Of a stretch of DNA of 64,000 bases, positions 1-10,403 are shown piece by piece. The notes under the pieces were generated by a model. The model saw only the letters and a list, made by a program, of their open reading frames with translations, was not told the origin of the DNA and did no database searches. The DNA is from Perkinsus olseni (lineage: Eukaryota > Perkinsozoa > Perkinsida > Perkinsidae). Location: the NCBI GenBank assembly GCA_013115135.1, contig JABANP010000217.1, positions 18,177 through 82,176 on the forward strand, in the 5' to 3' direction. The position numbers and the translations under genes are program-made. Every line of letters starts with the position of its first letter. Position 1 is the stretch's first letter.

Positions 1-66
1 CCAGAAGTCGCTGATTTCAACCCAGAAGTACTAGATTGAAATCGCCGACTTGGCGACTCCAGAAAT

Positions 67-366
67 TTAGGCTATACTCATACGTTCAGCATACGCATGC
101 CCGCTAGGCTGAGCAGTCATTTTGTCGACTTCGCAGTCATCCTGCTGTTGTTCGATCAGCGCAGTATCAGGGTTGCAAAGGTTTCCTTCCCCCTTACTGT
201 ACTCAATGCCCTCGAACCGCTTGAACGATAATGACGGCTCAACAAAGACGAGATGCACTAGAACTGATCTAGCGATCTCGATCATTGCTCGATCATAGCA
301 ATGATCAAGAGTGGGGTTTAGTACCTGGTAGTTGGTATCACCGACTTGGTAAATCATTATGATCAT
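67..366 (-). other. Unassigned ORF near window edge
   Basis: A 99-residue open frame with no recognisable domain, signal peptide or membrane segment. It starts in AT-rich DNA (about 340-400) and has no splice signal that joins it convincingly to a neighbour. A short hairpin, GATCATTGCT with its reverse complement, lies inside it at about 278-304, a feature typical of non-coding DNA in this window. It may be chance. Confidence 0.12.
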
Positions 367-543
367 AATATATAATAACTGATATGATGTGTATCATATA
401 AGACTTGTGAATCACAATCGCATCATAAACACTTAGAGTCCATTCACGGAGCCGACCACTCGGTAGCTACTGAATCAGCAGTACTGATTGTATTGCCAGC
501 AAACCGTGACACACAGCATATCGTTTCGCGATCAAGAGAAAAA

Positions 544-2150
544 TCAAACTTCACCAAGAAAAAATCTCACCGCCCAATTAGCGGGGTCGAAATCAAAGGT
601 TCTGACAACAGCGTGGGCTGAGCCGTAGTGGCTGCAATTGAACCTCTTGATAGAGACCACCCTCTCCTCTGCTGGACACTTCCACTCCTTCAGCCTTGTC
701 CAGTCGTTGATCCTCGTTCTAGTAGTTTCCTTCTTATCGCAGCCTATTCTACGGGCCCAAAGCCTCATATCTCTATTAGTCCTCGGGAAAAGGTCGGCGC
801 TGAAGTAGGAGGTGGTGTTCTTGCTCAAGATTGAACCATTGTAGGGAACAAATTGATCATCAAGGCAGTGTATGCTTGCCACCCTTGGCACCGGAGGTAT
901 CGGACCAAAGGAAGCGTTATTATAGAGTTTGTTACAAGTCTTGAAGCTACCTTGCAGGCCAGGATTCAAAGCCAATACAGCATTCACTGAGACGGCCTTC
1001 TGAATAACTTTGTGGCATAGAAGGGACTCCACCATCATACCACCATTACTGTAACCATAACCATATACTGGCAAGTTGTTCTTGTTCTCTTTTCGGAGAA
1101 TGATCCTCGTGTACTCAACGTCGTCGATGTCTTATCTCGTGCTGCAGCAAATCCCTGCATTCCATCCGTAAACGTATTTAAACCGGTTCGAATACCAGCC
1201 GTACTCACTACCACAGGCAGTGATTAGTATTAGACCGTATTTATCGGCAATGGCAGTGGTCTTGGAGTACTCTTCCCACGACTTGCATGTATCAGCCCAA
1301 CCGTGGTACTGTATGAGTATACCCTTGATCTCTACTTCCTTTGGGGGGATGTGGCGATGATAATATCGTGTTAGAGTGAGCGTAGAGGACACCGTCATGC
1401 TGAAACTGAGCTTTTCACTCCCTGGGATGACATCGTCACCCATCTCAGTCAGCGAAGCCTGGTGAGCCGAGACACGTCTTCCTTGAGCCGTCGGATAACC
1501 ATCATCAATGACACGAACGTTCAGCTGAGGAGCGTCGGCTGAACGGTCTTGGTGGGGCTGATATATCACGGTATGGATAGTGTAGTTTTGGGGAAGTACA
1601 CGAAGCCGGTTCTTGTAAGTTGTACCTGGAGCAGTCGAGGTCGATCCGAGATGAAGACTGACAAAGATCGTTTCGTGGTGAAGGAAACTAAACTCGGAAC
1701 CACCTTACCATCATCCAGGTGAGTCACATCATAGAGCTCGACCGCATAATACGTTTCATCACTGACGTCCCCCCTGGAACATGAATGATACATGGCCTTC
1801 ATGATGCACTTAAGTGAGTGGAGACTCCACCTACTTCAGTCGCCTAAGCTCCTCAGTTATATCAGAAGTGGCCGCGCTCACCACCATGTGGTTCAAGAAT
1901 ACTGGCAGACATTTGACTCTGAAAGAAAAACCTCTTCAGGAAACCTCACATAATAACGTTTGCAATTGCGCTACAGAGACCAGACTCACTCATCGAACTT
2001 TGGGTCTCGAAAACCGTTGATGCAAATATCAGGGATTGGCTCTAGGTCGCTGCCCTGAAGTCTTCTGAGAGGCACTCCCTCAGCAAATACCTGAGCGCTC
2101 GTTGTAGCCAAGCAGAGCAGCGGTACGAGGTACTGGGGAGCAACGAACAT
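544..2150 (-). CDS. Secreted PHB-depolymerase/feruloyl-esterase-like alpha/beta hydrolase, interrupted by one in-frame stop
   Basis: Predicted secreted serine esterase of the polyhydroxybutyrate depolymerase / CE1-like group. The start ATG at 2150 opens a signal peptide (MFVAPQYLVPLLCLATTSAQ). Exon 1 ends at 1990 and exon 2 starts at 1918, giving an in-frame join. A 68-nt intron (1625-1558) restores the frame from RPRLLQ to PHQDRSADAP. Family motifs follow in order: the strand and oxyanion region (ILIQYHGWAD), the GWNAG-CC motif, the nucleophile elbow GYSNGG, an acid-loop candidate (CLDDQFVPY) and a late His (SHYGSAH). The only defect is TAA at 1134-1132, between the CC motif and DDVEY, in a stretch where family members read straight through. 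It is therefore a recent pseudogene, a sequence error or an unrecognised splice. The boundary near 1830-1805 is uncertain. Family assignment is fairly secure; substrate is not inferable. Confidence 0.65.
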
Positions 2151-2299
2151 AATGTGGAAGATAATAACTCCGCCTACAAGCGTGGGTTCAAGGCAATCGT
2201 TGGGAAACGACAGTAAAGCTAGAGACGCCGACTTTATTTCATTCGGCGACTCCATCCAGCGATCACGACCGGAGGATGCGATTGCTCAAAGAAGAAACT

Positions 2300-4300
2300 G
2301 CTCGAGCAGTTCTTTGCTTAGCATCATCTAGTAATGCTGTGACAAAGCTCCTGAGACGCAGCTGATTATGATGTCGGGAAGTTCCCACCGGGAACGCAGG
2401 CAGAGAGATCTTGCGCTCGCGTTCCCTGCGCATGCGTATGGTGTAAGCAAATCGCCGGACAAACGGGCGGGAGAAAACGTGAAAGCACTTCGGAGGAGAT
2501 GCCGATCAATACATCCTGTTCACGAGCTTCCTGCGTATATCATACAAACAAGGATTCCTGGAATCTGATTGCAAACACCCCTTTCCACCGGCGCTCAGCT
2601 AGATGTATCTTCGTTCTGGTCTGGAGAGCCTACTTCTCCCAAGGTATTTGCGTGTAGTACACCGTGTAGACTATACGTGTGTCGAACGCCATCTTCTTTC
2701 CATACATAGTATCCGGTGTGATGCCAAGTGACATGCTCGATACGCGTCTGAACTGAACGTAGATAGATAAACGGGGTTACTCCGGAGCGAAACAGCAAGC
2801 GCTGCTAGTAACGAAGGATGATATCGAGGGGACGTGAAGGGGACAGCACGGAAAACAACGTCACGGTGAACAGGAGACACGATAGGGACAGTGGGGACCG
2901 CAGGGTCATGGGCCATGACCCCGCCATGACTCATGGCGACACCACCCACAAGCGTGTGCGTGAGTCTATAGTCTAACGCCGGTTCCGGCTCAGTTAGACT
3001 CTTGCCAATGTGCTCCAATGTGCCAATGTGCAGCACATTATGTGCTTGCCACAAGCGTGTACTGAACGTCGATCATCCATCCAGCAAATCTTAGAGCTCA
3101 ACAAATAATGGAATTTCCAGTTACCGGACAGTGATTGAGCTAAACTTTACTCGAAGATCGCACGCCCTTTGCAGGCTGCACTGTGCAGTACATGCGTTGG
3201 TACGGGCACGGGCGAATCGTTGAACATTCTTCACTATGTGACATAGTCTATGTCTCAGGTGACCTGTAGACTACAGGATGTAGTGCTAGAGCACACGCTT
3301 TGTGGCTTCCTGTCGCTCCGTGAGCCGTCGTCGCCAGCAAGATCCGTTCCAAAGCTATTGACTTTCACATCAAATCTCGCCATGAACGGTGCTGAAGCTG
3401 CTAATCCTCCTGCCCATCGTTGTGAGAAATCCGGCAGCGGACGTGGCGAGTACGAGAAGTATCATGCCGCACGACTCATGCAGATGCCCACATCATCACG
3501 ATATCATCGTGTAGGTTAGATCGAATTCAACAGATTTTTCGTGTGTTCTGCTTATTCTGTTGCTTGGCTCGTTTAAACGTCGCTTCTGCTACGCAGAGCT
3601 CAACAACCTAAAGCTACCCAGCCAGGAGCAGACCTTCTCATACCGTCCCTCCAGTCGCGGCTGTCTGTGGCACGTTGCATTCGCCTGTGCATTCGTGGTG
3701 CATCAGAACCACAACCGCCATGAACCATTGATGATCAATGATTGATCGAAACCGCCTTTGAAGCATACATTTTTTCCGGGGCAGTGCAACCGCATTCAAA
3801 GGCCTCACGTGGTAGTCTTGTTGGCCATTCTCGGACGGTAGAGCGTAACAGATAGCCGTGCATACCAGAGGAATTCCCTTGCCACCCTTGGGCGGCGTGT
3901 AGCTATCCGAGAGAAGAGTGACGCAGGTACCAACCACCAGCTGACTGAATACTGCCTCCGGAAAGGTTTCAGCCATGATGTCGTTGTAGAGAGAATCACG
4001 AATCTGTGTCGCTGTTCCATATCCAGGAGTTCTTTCCAGATCCGAACATACTATTCAACCAAGGTTTGAGGAGCGTACAAAATATCCCATTAGAGCCACC
4101 AACGTCCACGATACTCCTGACAGACCATCCAAGAGCGGCTCTGGCGCACACCAGGCGCCTATGAAAATAATGAATACGCTGTTTTCTGCATTCATTGTCA
4201 CCGATACATGGGCTTCGTCCAAATCGCTGAATTTGTCCCCGATGACTCCAGGCATTTTAATTGAGGAGGAAGTCATATCTACTGCACCATTTCGACTCCT
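2300..4300. other. Gene-poor stretch with short palindromes and a dispersed repeat
   Basis: No supported gene. A frame on the minus strand (3976-3638) contains a peptide rich in Gly, Pro and Cys (around VVGTCVTLLSDSYTPPKG) that could be an exon, but I see no partner exon. Small palindromes occur at about 2904-2922 (GGGTCATG/CATGACCC), 3234-3247 and 3723-3738. Confidence 0.3.
2950..3008 (+). repeat. Dispersed repeat, copy 1 (copy 2 at about 28163-28222)
   Basis: The stretch GCGTGTGCGTGAGTCTATAG followed by TCTAACGCCGGTTCC recurs near 28165-28205 with a few substitutions (GCGTGTGTGAGTTTATAG, then TCAAACGCCGGTCCC). Both copies are non-coding in context. The nature of the element is unknown. Confidence 0.5.
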
Positions 4301-4311
4301 GACGTTACAGT

Positions 4312-4845
4312 CTGTACATTCTCGTGCTCAACAATGTCAAGGAGATTGCATCTCTGGTAAGTTCGAGCTTTATGAGAAGACAGCGATGCCTGGAACCCCC
4401 TTCCGAAGGGACCCTTCGAAAAGGCCGAACCTGAGGTTCGGAACCTCCCATCCGGGTCCGGGAATTCACGGTTGCAGAAGAGGGCCAATGCGCCGTCAGC
4501 TTCTACCTGGACGACTTGCGCCAATCGGGGTTCTCGGCTCTGTATACGGTATACGGTATACCGTGGAAGATTTTTTACTGAGTTGAAGCTTTACGATGTG
4601 GACAGATACCAATCCCTTCCAACGACAACTTCGGTAGATCCAGAATTACTTGACGCTATCGGTATTATTGTATGATCCAATTGGTGAACTAGTCACTATG
4701 CTATGGGAAAGAGGGTTTACTAAATATGCCTCTACATGGTAGACATTTTCTCTGCCTCAACCTTAAGCTTCGCCGATTTCGAACTTCACTTCGCTCCAAC
4801 CTGTTGTCTACGGACTGGACATCATCGCATACCTTAGTAGCAACA
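4312..4845 (+). pseudogene. Decayed copy of the secreted-protein gene at 14.9 kb
   Basis: This stretch aligns along its length with 14938-15435, the body of the intact gene. Blocks such as HSRAQQ-QGDCISG-FELY and the region around FSALYT are still recognisable. The signal-peptide region is replaced by unrelated sequence, and the frame is broken by several small insertions and deletions. Three insertions are palindromic: around 4397-4422 (CCTTC, its inverse, then CCTTCG again), 4428-4447 (CCGAACCT then AGGTTCGG) and 4543-4563 (repeated GTATACG). The copy ends where the parent reads into its last third. No function is expected. Confidence 0.85.
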
Positions 4846-5151
4846 GGATTATCCGATCCGGAGGCGTCGGCGTAGAGCGAGATGATGAGTTGGGCCACAA
4901 AGAAGTTTTAGGCGAGCTTCGGAGACGTTCTGAACACTCCTATGCAAGAAATTCGCTTTGGGACAACTACGTGGGCGTGAATGCGTATGTGGACTCACAA
5001 ACGAGTAATGTTTCGGACCAGCTCACTGAGGGATGGACAGAGGTTGAAGTCACTTCATTATTCTCGTCAGTTCGCTCCGATGGTTCTAGCCGTTACCAAG
5101 CGCGTCAACCCAGCGGATAGAATAGTGGTTTATCTGGGTTAGAACAGGTAC

Positions 5152-5460
5152 GAAGGGCATAGCTGCTATGCTGAGCGCACAAAGGGACATTAGCGTCCCG
5201 GTTGTACATCCACGCTAGCAAGTTAGTGCCTTGAGCGCCACCTCGATCCGCCAGTTGGTCGATGACAGTTCGAATCGACGGGCCTCGTGCTCTCGATGCT
5301 CTCGATGCCGAACTTCGGGCTTGACGAGTACTTCGAATCTATCATGGAAGCTGGAGGCTCGGTGGAGAACGCTGACGAGTTGGATTAATTGCCGCACAAG
5401 GCAATGTGCCCAGTGCAATGTGTGCCACCTTGAATGTGTCTCCTTTCCCGGTGGCGCCTG
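5152..5460 (+). repeat. Degenerate repeat related to 9718-9960
   Basis: Two blocks recur about 4.5 kb downstream but in a different order. The block at about 5178-5250 (AGCGCACAAAGGGAC to GAGCGCCACCTCG) matches about 9879-9955. The block at 5412-5466 (GTGCAATGTGTGCCACC to GGCGCCTGGCGC) matches 9722-9773. No protein homology is evident on either strand. It looks like a decayed dispersed element. Confidence 0.5.
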
Positions 5461-5580
5461 GCGCCTTCGTAACGAAAAAGCGGAGCTCGGGGAAAGTGTT
5501 GAAGCCGAAAAACCTCGGAGGCAACATGTTAGATTGAACAGAAACGGGCTTTAGAAGGCTCCTTGGGGTGTTCCCACACC

Positions 5581-5627
5581 ATTAGGGGAGAGCCTCTGCG
5601 TGCCGCACGCAGAGGCTCTCCCCTAAT
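5581..5627. repeat. Perfect 22-bp inverted repeat with 3-nt loop
   Basis: The arm ATTAGGGGAGAGCCTCTGCG plus TG is followed by the loop CCG and the exact reverse complement. It lies in non-coding DNA about 700 bp downstream of the decayed secreted-protein copy. There is no T-run typical of a Pol III terminator and no flanking gene end. It could be a hairpin RNA or a large template-switch palindrome. Confidence 0.85.
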
Positions 5628-6624
5628 GCGAGTGCGAATTATTCACGAACAAGATATTTGGTTGAGTTAGTTCTATGGGCGAGCCACTCTTTCACCCACA
5701 TGATGAGCATGGCGTCTGCATGGTGCCTGAGTCAGGCAGCCTGACAAGGGGATCGACAATGTACGTGCTTAATTTCCCCAAACGCATTGCTGCAATCCAA
5801 TGCAGCGATAGCCCATGGATTGTTGCGACTCGGAGACCGTTTGATATGGTTGACCAGCTTCGTGGTACTTCGAATGAACTTCGTGGTACTTATTCGGTGA
5901 ATAAGCATACGAGATATCAGACCGAAGTAGCACTCGTGTCTAGAAACGAGCTGCAGATGTACCCCATGCAGCATGGGCCATGCAGCATAGGCCCTATGCC
6001 ATAGGGCGCACAGAATAGCTATGCAATACTGCCCGGCGAGAACTATTTCATAGAGGTTCACCGCACTACTCAGTCGGTTCAGTCCGAGTCTATTGTCATC
6101 GCGCCAGAGTTCCTCCCGGATGGAGAAGGAAAACAATTTCGAACACATTGGAGCGTGTGGTACTTCGCCTGAGTTCTAAGCAACTTGAAAAACTCAGGTT
6201 CAGAGGGCTACTCATCGCTACTCTGAGCTGTTGGCGTAGGAACCGTTTACCAGCAGGGATCATGTCTGAGGTATGGGCAAGGTTGCAGATCCCATTGGTT
6301 TCTGTTTTCAGAGAAAACGACTCGGCCAATAGCTGTGCATCCGCACTCGATCGTAGTGGCGAAGAAGGCTATGCTTATCGAAGCTCACAAAGCCTATGGA
6401 TAATAGGCTCTCTGGGCCACCTGCTGCAATTATGTGTTAAAGATGTATAACGTGGAGATGGTGAGCTCTGTATCATTGAATTGAACAGAATTCATCAAAT
6501 AAATTAGCGCTAGACGAAATCTCAAAGCTGGCACATGTGTCAGACACATTTGGAAATGACGGTTTCCTAGTCTACAACAGGCTGTTGTCACCAGCTGCTG
6601 AGTAACTCGGCCTGAGCTTAGACA

Positions 6625-6745
6625 TCCCCGACTACCGTGGTTTTCACACTACGGCTGAGCCGCTATCAGTGGAGCAAGAGGTGCAGAGATTCGATATTCC
6701 TGCATATCGCAGTCTGACCACTGAATCAGTGGCACTGATGTTCCT
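6625..6745 (+). pseudogene. Fragment of the TLPGDE surface-protein family
   Basis: One frame reads LDIPDYRGFHTTAEPLS then VEQEVQRFDIPAYR. This corresponds to the central module of the surface proteins at 22.4, 24.7 and 33.3 kb (xIPxYRGxxTTVEPLSxExxLQ). The N-terminal signal peptide, the TLPGDE motif and the C-terminal hydrophobic tail cannot be found in frame nearby. It is a relic of a further family member. Confidence 0.6.
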
Positions 6746-6749
6746 ACGA

Positions 6750-8240
6750 CCGGATTTCATTCCGGCAGCCAAGTCAAGTCAGATTCTTCTCCCTGGCGGC
6801 CGCGAACACGAGCGTCTCACCAACTGTGAGTCCACGAGGTTGGCGGTCCAAGTCGGTGAAGAGGTCGGTGAGTATTCAGCTGGTTTCCGCGTGGAATGCG
6901 TCGAACCAACAACGCTGCTGATGTTCTACAGAGCTTCCTCGGAGCTTACTTCCCCATCCGCCACCATCCCGACATGAACACTTTCGTCACCAACTTCGGA
7001 TTTCACGAGAACTCCGTGCAGCCGGTTGATCGTAGTACTTCGGAAGTACTACTTCCGCTGGTGAACGCAGAAAAGTACCTGCATCCGCTGGTGAGCTCCT
7101 GTGTCTTCTTTTCTGTTCTGTTATTGAGTGGTCAGGTTCTGCTCGGCGCAGAGTAAAATCTAAGGCTTCTGCAAAGGGCAAGACTTCTACGGTTCCGAAG
7201 TGTACGGTGTTCAGTGGCATTGGTGGTAAAAGTCCAAGGTTTCCTCCCGGTACTACCGTTCGTAAGTCCGTGTCGAAGAATCATACTACTAGTAACTGCG
7301 CTCCACGTATCTCGACACGGGGCGCAGTTGGATTTGGGTTGGAATGAGAGGTTGGTTTCAACCCGTCGATCATTCGATCTCCACCAGATAAACTTGCTGA
7401 AGTATCGTGAAGAGATTGGCAAAGCGGTGAACTTTTTGGAAGTTTCAAGTGACGAAACCCATATCCTTGCCTTAAGTCTGATTCGACATCCAAATTGCGC
7501 CTCATACCTATGCGACCATTTCAAAGTTATGGTTTAATTGGGGTCCTCGAATTGGACTTCAAACTGGAATTGGGGAGACCATGCTTGAACGAACAGAACA
7601 ACGTCACTTCGGAACATAGGGGTCCTGCGGCGCAACTACCGACGTGGGGAGGCCGAGAAAAAAAGAGCTTTGGTCTTCTCGTCGAGGACGATATGTTCTC
7701 CATCCGTCGTCAGCAGAGGTGCCATCATCAGTGGCCTCGTCAGTGGCGAGTCAGTGCTGCTGACGGTGACGAGCCGTCACCGTCAACAACATCGCTGCTG
7801 CAACAACCACTGGGGCTAGCAGCAACTCGATCCACCTTAAGATTGAGGCATTGTCTAGCCCAACGCTTCTATGTAGGTCCCGTTATGGGGCAAGTTCAAG
7901 GACGAACGAGTTGTGATTTACTGATGCGGGAACGTGCTCGGAGACCTCCTCGTGGTGTTCCTGGAAATTGCTCTCCCAGAGGAAGATTTTTTTCTCTTCT
8001 CTAGTATGATGGAGCGTTTCTGGACTGTCTTCACCATTGGTGGACCACCAATGGCCAATGCTAATTTGTCTGTTTATTCGTCACAGGTTCCGACGATGTG
8101 AGATGCCTGTGACAATCACCCAAACCTCCATATATCTAGAAACTTGGGGAGTAACTGGTAAATCCACAAGGAAGGAGTTGAAGATTGATCTTCTAGATTC
8201 GATTCAAGATTGCTGGGGCTGCAACGGGTTCTGCAGAATA
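6750..8240. other. No supported gene
   Basis: Several overlapping frames up to 169 codons exist, but none shows domain, signal peptide or consistent splice signals. Palindromes are frequent, e.g. 7034-7054 (GTAGTACTTC/GAAGTACTAC), 7773-7794 (GACGGTGAC/GTCACCGTC) and 8034-8049. Confidence 0.3.
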
Positions 8241-8245
8241 AACCC

Positions 8246-8335
8246 AAAAAAAGAAAATAAAAAAAAGAAATAAAGAAAAGAAAAGAAAAAAATATGGAAA
8301 AAAAGAAAAAAGAAATATAAAAAAAACCAAAAAAA
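8246..8335. repeat. A/G-rich simple-sequence tract
   Basis: About 90 nt made almost entirely of A with interspersed G (runs of AAAAG/AAAGAAA). It precedes the 15-nt repeat array by about 220 nt. Any reading frame through it is low complexity and should not be taken as protein. Confidence 0.9.
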
Positions 8336-8555
8336 CCATTGTACTATTATCTACCATTGTACTATCGAATAATGAAGACATTTCGTCGTGCACTATGTAT
8401 AGTTCGCAGACTGAGGCCTACTGGCCGTCACATTTCTTACCAAGGCCTGGTCAGCCTCTTTATACTTCCATTGTTGACCTTATAAACTCTGTCGAACCCT
8501 TCGAGGCTTCACAGAGTCGCCTGGCCGAAGAGCGGCCGTGAGCGAGAGAGAGAGG

Positions 8556-8830
8556 ATCGTTCAGTACAGTGACAACTCGAAGAAAGTACATTCGTACGAG
8601 CCTGATCCGTACAGTTTCCACACGTACAGTCTTGGGCCATACACTGACGACTCATACAGTATCCAGCGGTACAGTTTCAGCCCATACATTGGTAGCCCGT
8701 GCACTGACGGTCCGTACAGTATCCAGTGGTACACTTCCAGTACGTACAGTGACAAGTCGTACAGTTCCGACTCGTACAGTTGAAACTCGTACAGTATTAT
8801 TTCGTACATCGAATTTTCGTACTTTTCGGA
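8556..8830 (+). repeat. Degenerate 15-nt minisatellite array, unit CGTACAGT + 7 nt
   Basis: About 18 units of 15 nt with a conserved core CGTACAGT and a variable 7-nt spacer. The most regular part is 8743-8820. The 5-codon period yields open frames of pentapeptides (YSxxx in one frame, RTVxx in another) on both strands, which is a consequence of the period. An inverted array of the same unit follows at 9115-9400. Confidence 0.85.
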
Positions 8831-9114
8831 ATTTTCGTGCAGCTGGGTAATTTTTTAATCATTATTTTTGGGCCACGCAAAAATAATGATTACAAAGTCA
8901 TTATTGTGCCCGCGTGCTCCGCGTGCGACTCTCCTCGACTCAACGACTCTGTCATTTTCCTCCCTCCTCGCTTACTGTTGGGATCGATCCAGGGTGATCC
9001 GCTTGATAACAGGCGCTCCCACCACTAAACCAATTAGTGAATCTCCCTTTAGGAATTTTAGCTATCGAAATAACTCCTTCACAAATTTGCCGCGATTTGC
9101 GTAAGGAGGCAGCT

Positions 9115-9400
9115 GTACCGGATAACACTGTGCGAATAAAGCTTGTACCACTGGATACTGTATGAATGGTCAGTGTACGGCTGGCTAGTGTACGACTTGT
9201 CACTGTATCTGTGGGTACTGTGCTGAACGTCACTGTATTACTGGCAACTGTACGAACCGTCACTGCACGACTTATCAGTGTACGGCTTGAAAGTGTACGA
9301 GATACTCCTGTATGAATGAAAGGCGTACCGAATAAAGCCTGTACCAACCCGAGGGTGTACCAGTTGTCACCGTAACAGTTGTCACCGTAACAGTTGTCAC
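9115..9400 (-). repeat. Inverted counterpart of the 15-nt array
   Basis: The same unit in opposite orientation (ACTGTACG + 7 nt), clear from about 9125 to 9350. It is followed by three nearly identical 15-nt units (CAGTTGTCACCGTAA) at about 9360-9400. With the 8556-8830 array it forms a long imperfect inverted repeat around a spacer of about 285 bp. The spacer carries its own hairpin at about 8857-8894 (AATCATTATTTTTG and its inverse). The layout resembles a foldback element. Confidence 0.75.
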
Positions 9401-9717
9401 TCACCCACTTGATCACCTCTGTGTACTCTGAGTCTGTGCACTCTGAGTGAGGTAAACTCAGTTTGCCAGGAGCCCTCACTGAGCGCTCAGTATCAGGTTA
9501 CCGTCTGACTTCATTCTGCGCCTTGCACTCGCGCGTTGAGTACGTTGTAGACTACAACTTGTAGTCTACAACTTGTAGAAGTGCACCTAATGCGGACTCG
9601 TCTTGGCTCAACTCGCTCCACTAAACGTGATGTGAGATAATGTCAAGACAATGGCAAAAGGATATCGTCTAGCCAGGAGTCCGACACCTGGAGTCGGGAA
9701 TCATCATAACGCCGCCA

Positions 9718-9960
9718 CCCCGTGCAATGTGTGCCGCCTTGAATGTGTCTCCTTCACCGGCGGCGTCTGGCGCTGATTTCCGAGCGGAGTTGTTCTCGAC
9801 TCTGCTGAGATGCTCAGTGGATGTCGATCAGACACTGTCACTCTATCACCTGAGGCAATAGCAGATGCCATGTTATGTTAAGCGCACAACGGGACACATA
9901 GTGTCCGGCTTGTGTCCCCACCCCAGCGAGCTAGTGCCCTGGGCCGCGCCTCGCCCCATC
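9718..9960 (+). repeat. Degenerate repeat related to 5152-5460
   Basis: Contains the same two blocks as the 5.2 kb copy, here in the opposite order: GTGCAATGTGTGCCGCC at 9722, then AGCGCACAACGGGAC at 9879. No coding potential is evident. Confidence 0.5.
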
Positions 9961-10403
9961 TCGAAGACCAGAAGTTTCATTCAAAATGCATCACTAGTAA
10001 CGATTCATCACCACCATCGTCGCGAACCATTGATCAAAGGCTTCTTAGAGGCACAATTTACGCTGTATAAACTTCACTGCCCGCTTCGAACTATTTCGTC
10101 GTTTGCCGTGGATTGACTTCATCGAACAAGTTCTCTGAACGCAACTTTCCCAACATCACAGGAAAGAACTGCAGGACGCACAACACGGACTTCCATGGGA
10201 TCTTCGGTGGCCACGACTATATACTGCCAATATACTCGATACACCACTGGCAGCTCGAGTAATAACACCGCCTGGCTCCAACCTGGAAGGAAGCTTCTGT
10301 CATCATGTCTGACAGTCAGACCAAAGACGGCCTGTGACAGACCGTTAATTCAACATTTGCAACACTTAATACTAATTGTTCTCGGGTTCGAACTGGCGAG
10401 GAC

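Noticed and set aside
5581..5627. Transcription terminator
   Set aside because: The hairpin is very stable but has no T-tract and no gene ending next to it; factor-independent terminators of this kind are bacterial.
8556..8830. CRISPR-like array
   Set aside because: The unit is only 15 nt with a degenerate 8-nt core, there are no uniform spacers and no cas genes, and the window is eukaryotic.
8538..8850. Repeat proteins with YSxxx or RTVxx pentapeptides
   Set aside because: Any 15-nt minisatellite without stop codons gives open pentapeptide frames on both strands; there is no leader, start context or flanking coding sequence.
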